From NCBI RefSeq assembly GCF_000003815.2, contig NC_049989.1:16664328-16692942 (forward strand): a stretch of DNA of 28,615 bases, read 5' to 3'. Positions within the stretch are counted from its first letter, which is position 1. Each line of letters begins with the position of its first letter. This DNA is from Branchiostoma floridae (taxonomy: Eukaryota > Chordata > Leptocardii > Amphioxiformes > Branchiostomatidae). Under the pieces are notes generated by a model, which was not told the origin of the DNA, did no database searches, and saw nothing but the letters and a program-made list of their open reading frames with translations. The position numbers and the translations under genes are program-made. This document shows, piece by piece, positions 9,440 to 18,581 of this stretch.

Positions 9440-11220
9440 ATCATTTTTGTTAATATTAATTCATCCTTTGGACTTGTTTTTAGAATTTGTGTAGATGTTA
9501 TACCAAATGTCACTGGTTTGACTTCTATATGATGGCTTTAATTTCATTCATGTCAATCCTTTTTGATCCTGTCAGTTGTACCTTTTCATTTGCAAGTACA
9601 AGTTGTGTATATGTATTTATTATACCTCTGTTGCAATATTCCTTTATCATTCAAAAGCATTGTGCATTAACATTTTGAAGTGTCCACAAATGTGTAAAAC
9701 AAAGATTGACATGTCTCTGTTTTTTTTTCAGCAGTAAGAACATTGTGCTCATGACACACAGCAGGTAGGGCCTGTTTTCTTGTCGCTAGACTTGCATGTA
9801 CATGTAGGTGTAGACTGTAGAGACAGGTGCAGAATTTGGATCGAAGAGAAGATTTATGTGTAACACAAACACATTGTTATCTTCTGGCAACAATATGTAT
9901 ACTTTCCAAATCAATGGTATAATTATTTCATGAAATATTTGATTGATGTCTGCCTTGAAATGCCAAATCTCACTCTCCTGTTTGCATTGTTAAGATGTGA
10001 CCTCTAGAGAAGAAAACAATTGGTCCATGAGAAGCTGTATTTGGAGGAGGCACACAGATTTTGTCCCAGGCAGCAACAGATTGATGGAAGATTGCAAATA
10101 GTTGTGGAAATGTGTACTGTTTCCAAATCTGCCTATAGTTTGATGTTTCTGCTTTGCATTGAAATTCTAACCTCCCTGTTTCTGTCCTCCATACCCCTCT
10201 ACAGAAGAGAAGCAGAGCTTGGCCTTTGACTGTATGTGGAAGAAGCAGACTGACTTGATTCCAACCAGCCAGAAAAGGACACGTAGATATTGATCGCAAC
10301 CGATTCTGAAAAGATATATTTTGACGGAATTGTAATTTTCTGCGAATAAGATCTAGTATGTAGTTTGCTATTTTTCCAGATTAACTTTTAACAATGTAAA
10401 AACTTAAGCTCAAATTACATTGTATTTACATTAAGTCAATCAGATTGTGAGAGCAGACAAGTGTAAAATTGCAATTTTGTGAAAGTAAAACTGTAAAAAT
10501 TGAAAGTTTTTTTTCCATTCTTACTGTTTGCTGTCTGTGTGTGTGTATGTGTGTGTGTTTGTAAGAGAGTGAAGAGATAATCATTCTGAACTTCATCCCA
10601 CTTGCTATCCAACATGCCATCACCATTTTTTTTAATACAAGAAGACCAGAGACTTCATCATTGTCAAGACATGAATACCAAAATTGCAAAGGCCCTGGAG
10701 GTATATATCACAGGCATTTCCATACAAAATTTTGTTCCAATACCATGGCAATACAGAGGGGCCAAAAATGATACTAAAAATGGCCAAAAATTAATCCTCT
10801 TGAAGTGATGTATGCCAAAAATGTTTCGTTCTACCGTGCATATGTCGAGGGCACCCTTATACCAAATTCCATGTTATTCTGTTGTAATACCAGACCACAG
10901 ATATCTCCATTTTGGAATGTTTATTTTTTTCGATATGTGTGATTGTGGAAGAACATTGTTGCATCGGCAGAGGGGCGGAGTGAAAATGGTGCATTTGCTC
11001 ATAAGTAAATGTCGGCCTTTCTTGTCGTTCATTTCGAGAAGTTACTGTTAGAATGTTCGATTTCCGCACAGGGGTGATTTGGAACAGTTCAATTTTGCAT
11101 GGGAACGGGTATGGCTGAAATATGCTGTATTTGCTCTGAAGCAAATGTCGGCCTTTCTAGTTCTTTTCTTGTTACAATTTCATTAAACTAAAATGTGAAT
11201 TTTCCATCCTTACGCCAAAG
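9440..11220. other. non-coding stretch, no recognised gene
   Basis: The stretch is AT-rich, with a short TG-rich tract near 10535-10560. A duplicated phrase, aaatgtcggcctttct, occurs at about 11007 and 11143. The first exons of the downstream receptor could lie here, but I found no convincing signal-peptide exon with the required phase. Confidence 0.5.
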
Positions 11221-11328
11221 GTGAGCAACAGGGCAGGATAAGCTGCGACAACGGACACTGCGTTAAACCAGAATCAAAATGTGATGGAAAGGCTGATTGT
11301 ATGGATGGCCGTGACGAGCTGTTTTGTC
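11221..11328 (+). CDS. exon: LDL-receptor class A module 1
   Basis: It encodes EQQGRISCDNGHCVKPESKC and then DGKADCMDGRDELFC. The exon begins with GT after ccaaag and is followed by gtgagt, and it is phase 1 at both ends (108 nt). The first LDLa cysteine is missing from the exon body, but the split codon nGT becomes TGT (Cys) if the previous exon ends in T. That would restore the standard C-x5-I-x-C spacing. The calcium-binding acidic set (D...D...DGRDE) is present. Confidence 0.85.
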
Positions 11329-14300
11329 GTGAGTGGAGAGCTAACTTTTTTTTCCATATCCAAATAAAGATTCACCTGTGTTGGTACAAGCAATAGTTAT
11401 AAAGTATAAACTTTGTTCCGACACAAGAGAGGAAAGACTTATCATAACGGGCTTTATCGAATTACGGTCAGTCATTTTTCTGTTGTGTTGAAACAAAGCA
11501 AAATTAGCAACAATTTTTGTCATATTATGGTATTGTTCGTAGTGTAATGTTGAAAACATCGACAAACCTTCAACAAGGTGCAATCCTTGACTATATACGG
11601 AAAGTACAACTGCATCCTATGCACTTTGGAGTCAAGTTAGAAGTAGTTTACAAAAACTGTTTCCGATTCTGTTTCTTTTCATCCTCAGCTGTCTCTACTT
11701 GTTCGAACGGAGCTTTCTTCACCCCGGCTACGAGATGCGATGGCCGAGATGACTGCAGGGACGGTAGTGATGAGCAAAACTGCGGTAAGTTTCCGAAAGA
11801 GTTTTCAATTATAGGTCAGTAGTCCGTTCAAATGAGTTATTTTGCATGTCTCTATTTTGTTTATGTTCCACCAAGTATAAATCACATGTGTTCGGTTTAT
11901 ATATATGTCCAGTTATGGAAAACATTAGAACCATACAATTTCTCAATGATTATGTAAATTATCGTATGATATAGAGCTACAATGTAGGAGTTCACCATAA
12001 AGCACTCTATTTCCCCAGACTGTTACTACCTGCAAGACAAAGGGGCAAGCTACAGGGGAGCTATATATACCATAGTAATTGCGACAAAAACGGCATCGGT
12101 ATGTCAGGATTGGACATCTCAGTATCCCCACGCACATAACCACACCCCAAAGGCGTTTCCACTGGCAGGGCTGGAGAGGAACTACTGTAGGAACCCTGGC
12201 GGGAAGGACAGGCCGTGGTGCTACACTACCAACCCTCTCATCAGGTGGAGGTACTGCGAGAATGTCTTTGCCTGCGACGGTATAATCATCTTTTTACTTA
12301 TTACCATTCTGACATTAAAACAAAAGGCCAGAAACATTAGATATAGAGTTTCTCCCTCCAGAGACATAATTTAAAACACCCTAAAACTGTGGAATAGTTG
12401 GTTAGCTCATGAACGTATCGCTAACGTACGTATAATGCACAATGGAAGAGGGGAAGACCCCATTTAGTCAAATTTTAGATTAGTGGATGCATAAAGTTTG
12501 TACAGAAGCTCAATAAACTGGACATAAAACATTTGCCAGCAAATATATATAGTTTATCTTCACTTTTTCTAGGCTGCTTTTTTTCTTACTCAAACATTGC
12601 TGAATGTGCGTAGTTGACAAGGTCTTAACGGGTTAGAATACAAAAATGATTTAAGGGGCTATACGAAGGACTCGTTCCATTATGTTTTTTTTAAATATCT
12701 TGTCAACAATTAGCATTCTTGGTGTGCGTTTTGGCCCTTACTCATGCCTTAATTAAAGACAATGAAGGATATGTTTTAGGTATAGGGAATACAGGGTAGG
12801 GTCTGCATTTGGTTAGTGAGTATAATATTTTTTTATGACGTAACTGTTGCTTGATTCACAACAAAGTGGAATTCTTAGAAAATTCCCTGATTATATATTT
12901 ACTAATATGTAATGAAAAGGCAAAGAACACCTCTTCTGGGCTGTAGTGCTAGTTTAATCTGAACTTGAGAGGACCAATTTTAGTATATTTGCTCTTTATT
13001 TTCAGAATTGCCAACACGGTGCTTTTACGAAAGAGACAACGGAATTAGCTACGCAGGGCACGTGAATAAGTGAGTAATCTACATTCATTTCAGAAAAAAG
13101 CATTATATGCCAGAATATCATTGCAATTCGTCACCGTTTATGCTAGACTGGCAAGTAGACAACGCTTGATAATGTTTCAATTTCTTGTATGTGGATTTTG
13201 TTACTTTCCTGAAGAACTTAAACCTAGGTCATCAAATTCAACAAAAATCAGGATACGTACATGCAAAGTTGTAGAAAAATCTTGTCACAAAACGTTGTAT
13301 GTATATATGTATGTAGCAAAAGCAATATCCCCACACACTACAGGCTCTTTACACGTTCATATACCGTATACAGTATCTGCATAGGACGGGAGACAGGGGT
13401 GTGTCAGAGATGGGAATCCCAGCCCCCCACAGCCATCCCTACACACCACAGGCTCTTTACACGTTTATATACCGTATATCTGTACAGGGCAGGAGACCGG
13501 GTGTGTCAGAGATGGGACTCTCAGTCTCCCCACAGCCATCTCCACACACCACAGGCTCTTTACACGTTTATATACCGTATATCTGTACAGGGCAGGAGAC
13601 CGGGTGTGTCAGAGATGGGACTCCCAGTCCCCCACAGCCATCCCCAAACCACAGGCTCTTTACACGTTTATATACCGTATATCTGTACAGGGCAGGAGAC
13701 CGGGTGTGTCAGAGATGGGACTCTCAGTCCCCCCACAGCCATCCACACACACCACAGGCTCATCCTGATGCAGGCCTGGAGGAGAACTTCTGCCGTAACC
13801 CTGACAACAAGGAGCGGCCCTGGTGCTACACCACGGACGTGGTGTGGAGATGGAGCTACTGCGATGTGATGGCATGCCAAGGTAAGAAAAAAATTTTTAT
13901 TTTTCTATTATGCAGCACAACAAAATATCCGAAAAATTGGTTTACTTGTTGACATCTAGAAATATTTTCCCAACATGAAAATCGATTTATTTGCTTCCGA
14001 GTCTATCCCCCCTCCCGCCAAGTTTGTTTTTACCTACAGAAAATAACCATGGTAATAGGGCTCACAGAAAAATGTTACGGGAAAAGTTACGTCTACATAT
14101 GGTTTTGATAAAGAGGACTATAAGGTTTGCCGAGACAGTTGCAGGGACAGGCAGAGTGGTGAATGAGGTGTAACGCAACAACATCCGGCGCATTTTGGTA
14201 ATTTGTAAATGTAAGGACTTGCCAAAAACATTGGCGAAGGGGTATAGAGTTGAACAATCGTAAAGAAAATTCAGTTCAACACAGTTTTGTAAAGGAAAAT

Positions 14301-15665
14301 TAACCACCATGATGAAGTTTTCATTCATAATCTGTTAACCCGTCTAGTAATCATTGTGTAGAGGACAAACACTTGTCTCCTCAATAAACACTGTTTCACC
14401 AAGATTAACCGGTGTACCGAAAGTGCGAAAAGGAAAAAAAAATGGACGAAAGGAGCGAAATGGAAGAAAAGGAACGAAGAGGAACGAAACGAAAAGTACC
14501 GAAAGTGCGAAAAGAGACGAATAGGATCGTTTTTTTTTCGTTCCTTTTCCTTCTTTTTTGCACTTTCGGTACTTTTCTTTTCGTTCCTTTTCGTTCCTTT
14601 CCGCACTATCGGTAGACCCAGATTAACGCCCTACTTTGAACTTCACTAAGATTTCCTTATCATGTGTTTTACTTGTTTGGTAGATCCGCTAGCCGATGTA
14701 AATGGGCGTTGTGAAGGCGGATTCTCCTGTCATGGAAAATGTGGACAACACCTTGAACCTCCAATGATTTGTCAGTGTGATGAGGAATGTACCTTCTTCG
14801 GTGACTGCTGTGCAGACTTTAAGTAAGAATCCATTTATGTCTTCGAAGAGTAATGAATTATGATACTATTAATTAGAAAGAAAATCCTATGTCTGTTAAA
14901 TGAAATGCTTATACTATTTATTAGAAAGAAAATCCTATGTCTGTTGAAGCATACTGCAGCAAGCGTCGATAGATTTTAAAGGAATAACGAAAAAAATTGT
15001 TTCAAAATGTTACCGAATCAAACATTTGACTAATAGGTCTGTGCCTTGAATATGCATTATCATTCACTGCTAGTGTATCTATGTATTGCTTGTGAGGTTA
15101 TATGTCATCTTATACCGTCGCTGATGCAAATATTGCTCTAATTAGAATGATATATTTAATATAGTGGCCTTCTCTACCGATGTAACGTATACCATATAAT
15201 TGAAAGTAATTTCCTTTGGCAGGACATCATGTGTTTTTTTTTACTTCACATGAACATAAACTTTACAGATGACTTTATACAATATAGAAGGTATACATAG
15301 TGGTGTAGAGCTTCAACAATTTTACATATGTTACCAGTACTTTACTTACATTTACTAAAACGTAACATGACACCTTTACATTAAGGAATTTAGATGTAGA
15401 TGTTCCATCATTGATTACATATTATTAAAGGGATGTTTATCTAATACCTTAAACATCATAATCATGCAATTTATATTGTGCTTTCAAAATGTGCCTTTTA
15501 ATTTACATTTCTGCTTAATAAGCTACCCGCACACTGAATAGCCAGAGTCAGAACTACCCTCTTTAATCAAATGACAAACCTACGCCCAACCCTTCACATT
15601 AAAAGGCATTTGCAAAAAAATTCCAGACCACGGCATGTCTAGGAAAGGGATACAAACTTCACACG

Positions 15666-15721
<56 letters not shown>

Positions 15722-18198
15722 TTTACATGATTCCTTCTGGTCATATCGTTACAGGGAAGCGTGTAGCGGCATATCAACCAATCAGCGCCATGAGAAGTGG
15801 GCGTGCCTGTCAGGTTACTTCCCGGAGCCATCCTATTGGTTGGTTGCTGACTGCCCAGACGACTGGGTAGATGACGTCACCAGAGAGGCGTGTCTTAAAG
15901 AAGTGGATTCCATGAACCCGAGTGACCTGGTATACCGGATGCCTGTCCAAGACAATTTAGAATACATCCCGTACAGAAACATTTTCTGCGCCGTTTGTAA
16001 TCATGTAGATCTGACAGAAACAATCATTTGGGAATCTTCAACAGTGTGTTCTGGGTTGATGAACGCTCCCGTGTATGATCTGAAAAGTATACAGTTTTTT
16101 AGCGATAACGGTAATAGCAGCATTAATTGTACTGGACCTATCTCTCTAGACTTTGGAGTGTCATCTTTTCCTTTAAACTTTCCAAGACCATGTATTCCCC
16201 AAGAGATTAACATGTCCAATAGACATTGCAATGCTGCGCAGTGCAAGTCTTACCAATCTCTACTGAGATCTACTCCCACTAAGACTTACAAAAACATACA
16301 CTGTGCTCTTTGCGAGGGGCTTTCCCTCGCAGGAACCACACATTTAACATGCAGCCCTAACGCAAACACTCACCCATGTATAGAGTGTATTTCACTTACT
16401 CACCTGTTTAACTTTCATGTCGATCAGACCAATGAGAACAGCCCTCAACAGTGCCCATCGGAAACTATCTACGATCCCTTCGTTGACACATGCCGGCTTT
16501 TTTCGTCGTCTCGAGTAGGCGACATCTCAGCAAACTGCAGCAAACCAACATGACTTCACGAAAGAAGAGTTCAATTNNNNNNNNNNNNNNNNNNNNNNNN
16601 NNNNNNNNNNNNNNNNNNNNNNNNNNNNNNNNNNNNNNNNNNNNNNNNNNNNNNNNNNNNNNNNNNNNNNNNNNNNNNNNNNNNNNNNNNNNNNNNNNNN
16701 NNNNNNNNNNNNNNNNNNNNNNNNNNNNNNNNNNNNNNNNNNNNNNNNNNNNNNNNNNNNNNNNNNNNNNNNNNNNNNNNNNNNNNNNNNNNNNNNNNNN
16801 NNNNNNNNNNNNNNNNNNNNNNNNNNNNNNNNNNNNNNNNNNNNNNNNNNNNNNNNNNNNNNNNNNNNNNNNNNNNNNNNNNNNNNNNNNNNNNNNNNNN
16901 NNNNNNNNNNNNNNNNNNNNNNNNNNNNNNNNNNNNNNNNNNNNNNNNNNNNNNNNNNNNNNNNNNNNNNNNNNNNNNNNNNNNNNNNNNNNNNNNNNNN
17001 NNNNNNNNNNNNNNNNNNNNNNNNNNNNNNNNNNNNNNNNNNNNNNNNNNNNNNNNNNNNNNNNNNNNNNNNNNNNNNNNNNNNNNNNNNNNNNNNNNNN
17101 NNNNNNNNNNNNNNNNNNNNNNNNNNNNNNNNNNNNNNNNNNNNNNNNNNNNNNNNNNNNNNNNNNNNNNNNNNNNNNNNNNNNNNNNNNNNNNNNACAA
17201 ATGGTGATAAAACGACGAAGAAAGATGACCAAGTTTGGCTGACCTTGGGTCTTGTCATTGTATCTGTAGTAACCGTGTTTGCTTTCGTGTGCTATACTGT
17301 CAAGTCTGGCCAATGGAAGAAGGTACCGTCTAAGCTGAAGGTCCAAATGTTGACATGCATGGCAGTTGCAGATTCCCTTTTTGTGGGGCGTCTGCTTCTA
17401 CGCCCTGGGGTGGGTTGTGTAGTGTATGCGGTGATTTTGCACTACTTTCTACTGACGGTCTTCACATCTATGAACGTTTTATCGATGGACCTTTTCTTCA
17501 CATTTCGCACGGTTTCAAAACGAGCAAAGCTGCGCACGTACATGTTGCATACCTGGCTTACGCCGTTGCTTGTAGTCGCGGTGACGGCGTTTGTGGACTT
17601 CTGTCCCTGCAGCTCTGTCAGGGTGGGTTACGGAGACCACTGTTGGATCGGCCACCCGACTGGTCGACTGGTTGCTTTTGGGGTGCCTGTCTTCTGTGCC
17701 CTTCTGATCAATGCCGTCTTCATCACCCGTGCCTTATTGGCCATACGGAAGTCATTTAATATCGCCGACGCCGCCATGTCTCGCTCGTGGAGCATGAAGG
17801 CCTGGGTCTATGTTCGTGTCGCATTTCTGATGGGGTTCACCTGGATTCTCGGTTTTATTGTGCCTTATGTCGACAGCGTGGTGCTTGAGTACATTTTCAT
17901 TGTTCTTAATGCTTCACAAGGCCTTCTCCTGTCGCTGATGCTGGCAATGACATCGGATGTGATGGAGAAGTGTGGTTCTGCGATCAGGTCATGCTTTGGT
18001 CAGGTCGAACCTAACCAAAACAATGGGCAACCCGCTACTGCTGCCAGCCGACACAGTGCCCAGCATACAACTGAAGGAACCGCAACTGGAAGTACAGATA
18101 TACCCATGGTAACTTTTGTCGATGTTGAGGAAAATAAATCGAAAGACGAACATTTTGTGAGCATCCAAAAAGGCAAAGAACATGCCAATACTGATTGA
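11221..18198 (+). CDS. mosaic LDLa-kringle-somatomedin B seven-transmembrane receptor (5'-partial, multi-exon)
   Basis: Eight exons can be placed by domain content and splice sites: 11221-11328, 11689-11784, 12019-12279, 13006-13069, 13691-13881, 14684-14822, 15755-about 16553, and 17197-18198 (start hidden in a gap). The phases at the six junctions up to the ectodomain exon (1, 1, 1, 2, 1, 2) all match, so an uninterrupted frame runs from the first LDLa into the ectodomain. The protein would sit in the plasma membrane with ligand-binding modules outside and a G-protein-coupling core of the Methuselah/class B type. Nothing in the sequence identifies the ligand. Missing are the 5' end with its signal peptide and about 620 bp before helix 1. 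I recall that amphioxus has many Methuselah/adhesion-type receptors with SMB and other added domains. Assignment of the 7TM exon to the same gene rests on order, strand and family. Confidence 0.8.
11329..11688 (+). other. intron of the receptor gene
   Basis: It is bounded by gtgagt and ttttcatcctcag. No feature is seen inside. Confidence 0.7.
11689..11784 (+). CDS. exon: degenerate LDL-receptor class A module 2
   Basis: It is 96 nt, phase 1 at both ends, bounded by tcctcag and gtaagt. It encodes VSTCSNGAFFTPATRCDGRD followed by DCRDGSDEQNC. Cysteines 2, 4, 5 and 6 of the LDLa pattern and the calcium cage are kept. Positions 1 and 3 have no cysteine. In the family these two form a disulfide with each other, so their joint loss leaves no unpaired cysteine. 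Confidence 0.85.
12019..12279 (+). CDS. exon: complete kringle domain 1
   Basis: A single 261-nt exon, phase 1 at both ends, bounded by tttccccag and gtataa. It encodes a full kringle: DCYYLQDKGASYRGAIYT, VCQDWTSQYPHAH, AGLERNYCRNPGGKDRPWCY, then RWRYCENVFAC. All six kringle cysteines and the CRNP/PWCYTT core are present. Kringles are disulfide-rich binding modules of extracellular proteins. The domain is slightly long between the first two cysteines (TIVIATKTAS), which may alter the loop. Confidence 0.92.
12280..13005 (+). other. intron between kringle 1 and kringle 2
   Basis: It is AT-rich, starts gtataa and ends tttattttcag. No gene or strong repeat is recognised. Confidence 0.7.
13006..13069 (+). 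CDS. exon: kringle 2, N-terminal part
   Basis: It is 64 nt, with acceptor tttattttcag and donor gtgagt. It starts in phase 1 and ends in phase 2 (AAT AA|). It encodes LPTRCFYERDNGISYAGHVN, the opening of a kringle with its first cysteine and the Y-x-G turn. The rest is in the exon at 13691. Confidence 0.88.
13334..13760 (+). repeat. minisatellite spanning intron end and kringle-exon start, unit 100-108 bp
   Basis: The phrase caggctcttt or caggctcat recurs at 13341, 13449, 13552, 13652 and 13755. Each unit holds intron sequence (tacacgtttatataccgtat), an acceptor (tatctgtacag), and the start of the kringle exon (gtgtgtcagagatgggactc to cacagccatcc). Exon-start equivalents fall at 13385, 13488, 13591 and 13691. 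Confidence 0.92.
13691..13881 (+). CDS. exon: kringle 2, C-terminal part
   Basis: I chose the acceptor in the last repeat copy (tgtacag, AG at 13689-13690). It joins AAT AA|G to give Lys and keeps the kringle frame AGDRVCQRWDSQSPHSHPHT, then AGLEENFCRNPDNKERPWCY and WRWSYCDVMAC. The donor is CAAG|gtaaga, phase 1. The three upstream acceptor copies are offset by 100, 203 and 306 bases. The first two would be out of frame. The third (13385) is in frame with 102 extra codons but loses the VCQRW core because that copy has one extra base. Confidence 0.88.
13882..14683 (+). other. intron between kringle 2 and somatomedin B, hosting a MITE
   Basis: It is bounded by gtaaga and acttgtttggtag. It contains the 210-bp foldback element at 14410-14619. 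A fragment at about 14070 reads KCYGKSYVY, which resembles a kringle start but stops at once; I do not call it an exon. Confidence 0.65.
14410..14619. mobile_element. nearly palindromic MITE with 8-bp target duplication (hAT-like)
   Basis: Both flanks carry AGATTAAC (14402-14409 and 14620-14627). The ends are cggtgtaccgaaagtgcg and, in reverse complement, gggtctaccgatagtgcg, agreeing at most positions. The left half is purine-rich and the right half pyrimidine-rich, so the element folds on itself. The unit taccgaaagtgcgaaaag occurs twice in the left half and in complement in the right. An 8-bp duplication points to the hAT superfamily; the family name itself is unknown. Confidence 0.78.
14684..14822 (+). 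CDS. exon: somatomedin B domain
   Basis: It is 139 nt, starts in phase 1 (G|AT gives Asp) and ends in phase 2 (TTT AA|). It encodes CEGGFSCHGKCGQ, then CQCDEECTFFGDCCADF, with the eight cysteines and the DCC-x-D signature of somatomedin B. SMB domains are small disulfide knots that mediate protein binding, as in vitronectin and ENPP proteins. Confidence 0.93.
14823..15754 (+). other. intron between somatomedin B and the ectodomain exon
   Basis: It is AT-rich. A 48-bp-spaced duplication (attagaaagaaaatcctatg) lies near 14871 and 14919, and an (AC)n tract at 15669-15717. It ends tcatatcgttacag. Confidence 0.75.
15669..15717. repeat. (AC)n microsatellite
   Basis: About 24 uninterrupted AC units in an intron, 37 bases upstream of the ectodomain exon. 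Confidence 0.95.
15755..16553 (+). CDS. exon: cysteine-rich ectodomain of the receptor
   Basis: The acceptor is cgttacag; the first base completes Lys from the SMB exon. It encodes about 266 residues, beginning EACSGISTNQRHEKWACLSG. It has paired CxxC motifs (NIFCAVCNH and NIHCALCEG) and ends with a CPSETIYDPFVDTCR block, as I recall for the pre-7TM region of SMB-containing Methuselah-like receptors. The frame meets a TGA at 16551, 23 bases before the N gap. A short frame change near NCSK, or a donor upstream of 16550, would be needed to reach the transmembrane exon. The end is therefore uncertain. Confidence 0.82.
16577..17196. other. assembly gap, 620 N
   Basis: The gap hides the junction between ectodomain and helix 1 of the receptor. 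Confidence 0.99.
17197..18198 (+). CDS. exon: seven-transmembrane core and C-terminal tail (7tm_2, Methuselah-like)
   Basis: It is open from the gap to the TGA at 18196, 333 residues. Counting from 17197, seven hydrophobic segments lie at about 14-35, 47-68, 74-102, 114-134, 157-180, 203-223 and 228-249. Family marks include Cys at about 74 (top of helix 3) and DHCWI at about 147-151 (extracellular loop 2), which form the usual disulfide. Others are LTCMAVADSLF in helix 2, MGFTWILGF in helix 6, and LNASQGLLLS in helix 7. The tail of about 75 residues is polar with no obvious domain. There is no intron in this part. Confidence 0.92.
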   Translation, partial: TNGDKTTKKDDQVWLTLGLVIVSVVTVFAFVCYTVKSGQWKKVPSKLKVQMLTCMAVADSLFVGRLLLRPGVGCVVYAVILHYFLLTVFTSMNVLSMDLFFTFRTVSKRAKLRTYMLHTWLTPLLVVAVTAFVDFCPCSSVRVGYGDHCWIGHPTGRLVAFGVPVFCALLINAVFITRALLAIRKSFNIADAAMSRSWSMKAWVYVRVAFLMGFTWILGFIVPYVDSVVLEYIFIVLNASQGLLLSLMLAMTSDVMEKCGSAIRSCFGQVEPNQNNGQPATAASRHSAQHTTEGTATGSTDIPMVTFVDVEENKSKDEHFVSIQKGKEHANTD

Positions 18199-18349
18199 AT
18201 AAAATGTTTTTGGTAAGTAATTGAGTAACTTTTTCTCGGCCGTCTTTGTGGGCGTCTGGTGCTTTCCTTTAAGGCAATTCTGACTGGTTCACATTGCATT
18301 GCATCATAGGTGTCACTGTTTTACATATTCACTTACGAACATAAATAAA
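18198..18349 (+). promoter_or_regulatory. polyadenylation signals of the receptor gene
   Basis: One AATAAA (18198-18203) overlaps the stop codon. A second lies at 18344-18349. The downstream one is the more likely to be used, giving a short 3' UTR. Confidence 0.5.
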
Positions 18350-18581
18350 GGTTAGGTACAAATAATCTTATTTAGCAACTTACGACCGGATGAAGCTATT
18401 TAGAATCTGTCAGCTTTTCTCTTTTTTTCTCTCTCTTTTCTTAACAAACTACTCATATCAGAGGTATTATTGCAATGAAAATGTCCTTTTTAGAGATATT
18501 ATTGCAAATATCTATCTTTATAGATGCTTTCTCAATGCATTTAAACTTGATGGACAGCCACTCAATTGGAGTATGGTGAGT
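18350..18581. other. spacer between the receptor gene and the retrotransposon
   Basis: AT-rich with a CT-rich tract at about 18415-18440. Nothing is recognised. Confidence 0.5.

Noticed and set aside
8563-9513. Several open frames of 60-210 codons on both strands.
   Set aside because: They lie wholly in the roughly 135-bp tandem arrays and repeat with the period of the DNA.
10146-10229. Hydrophobic peptide MFLLCIEILTSLFLSS as signal peptide of the receptor.
   Set aside because: No donor ending in phase 1 with T follows it; the frame stops at 10229 and a link to the LDLa exon is not supported.
13401-13952. A long plus-strand frame as one continuous coding exon.
   Set aside because: Only the part from 13691 encodes kringle sequence in the right frame; the rest is the intron-derived minisatellite read through.
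14066-14110. KCYGKSYVY as a third kringle start.
   Set aside because: The frame stops within a few codons, lacks the next cysteine and has no donor; chance or a very old remnant.
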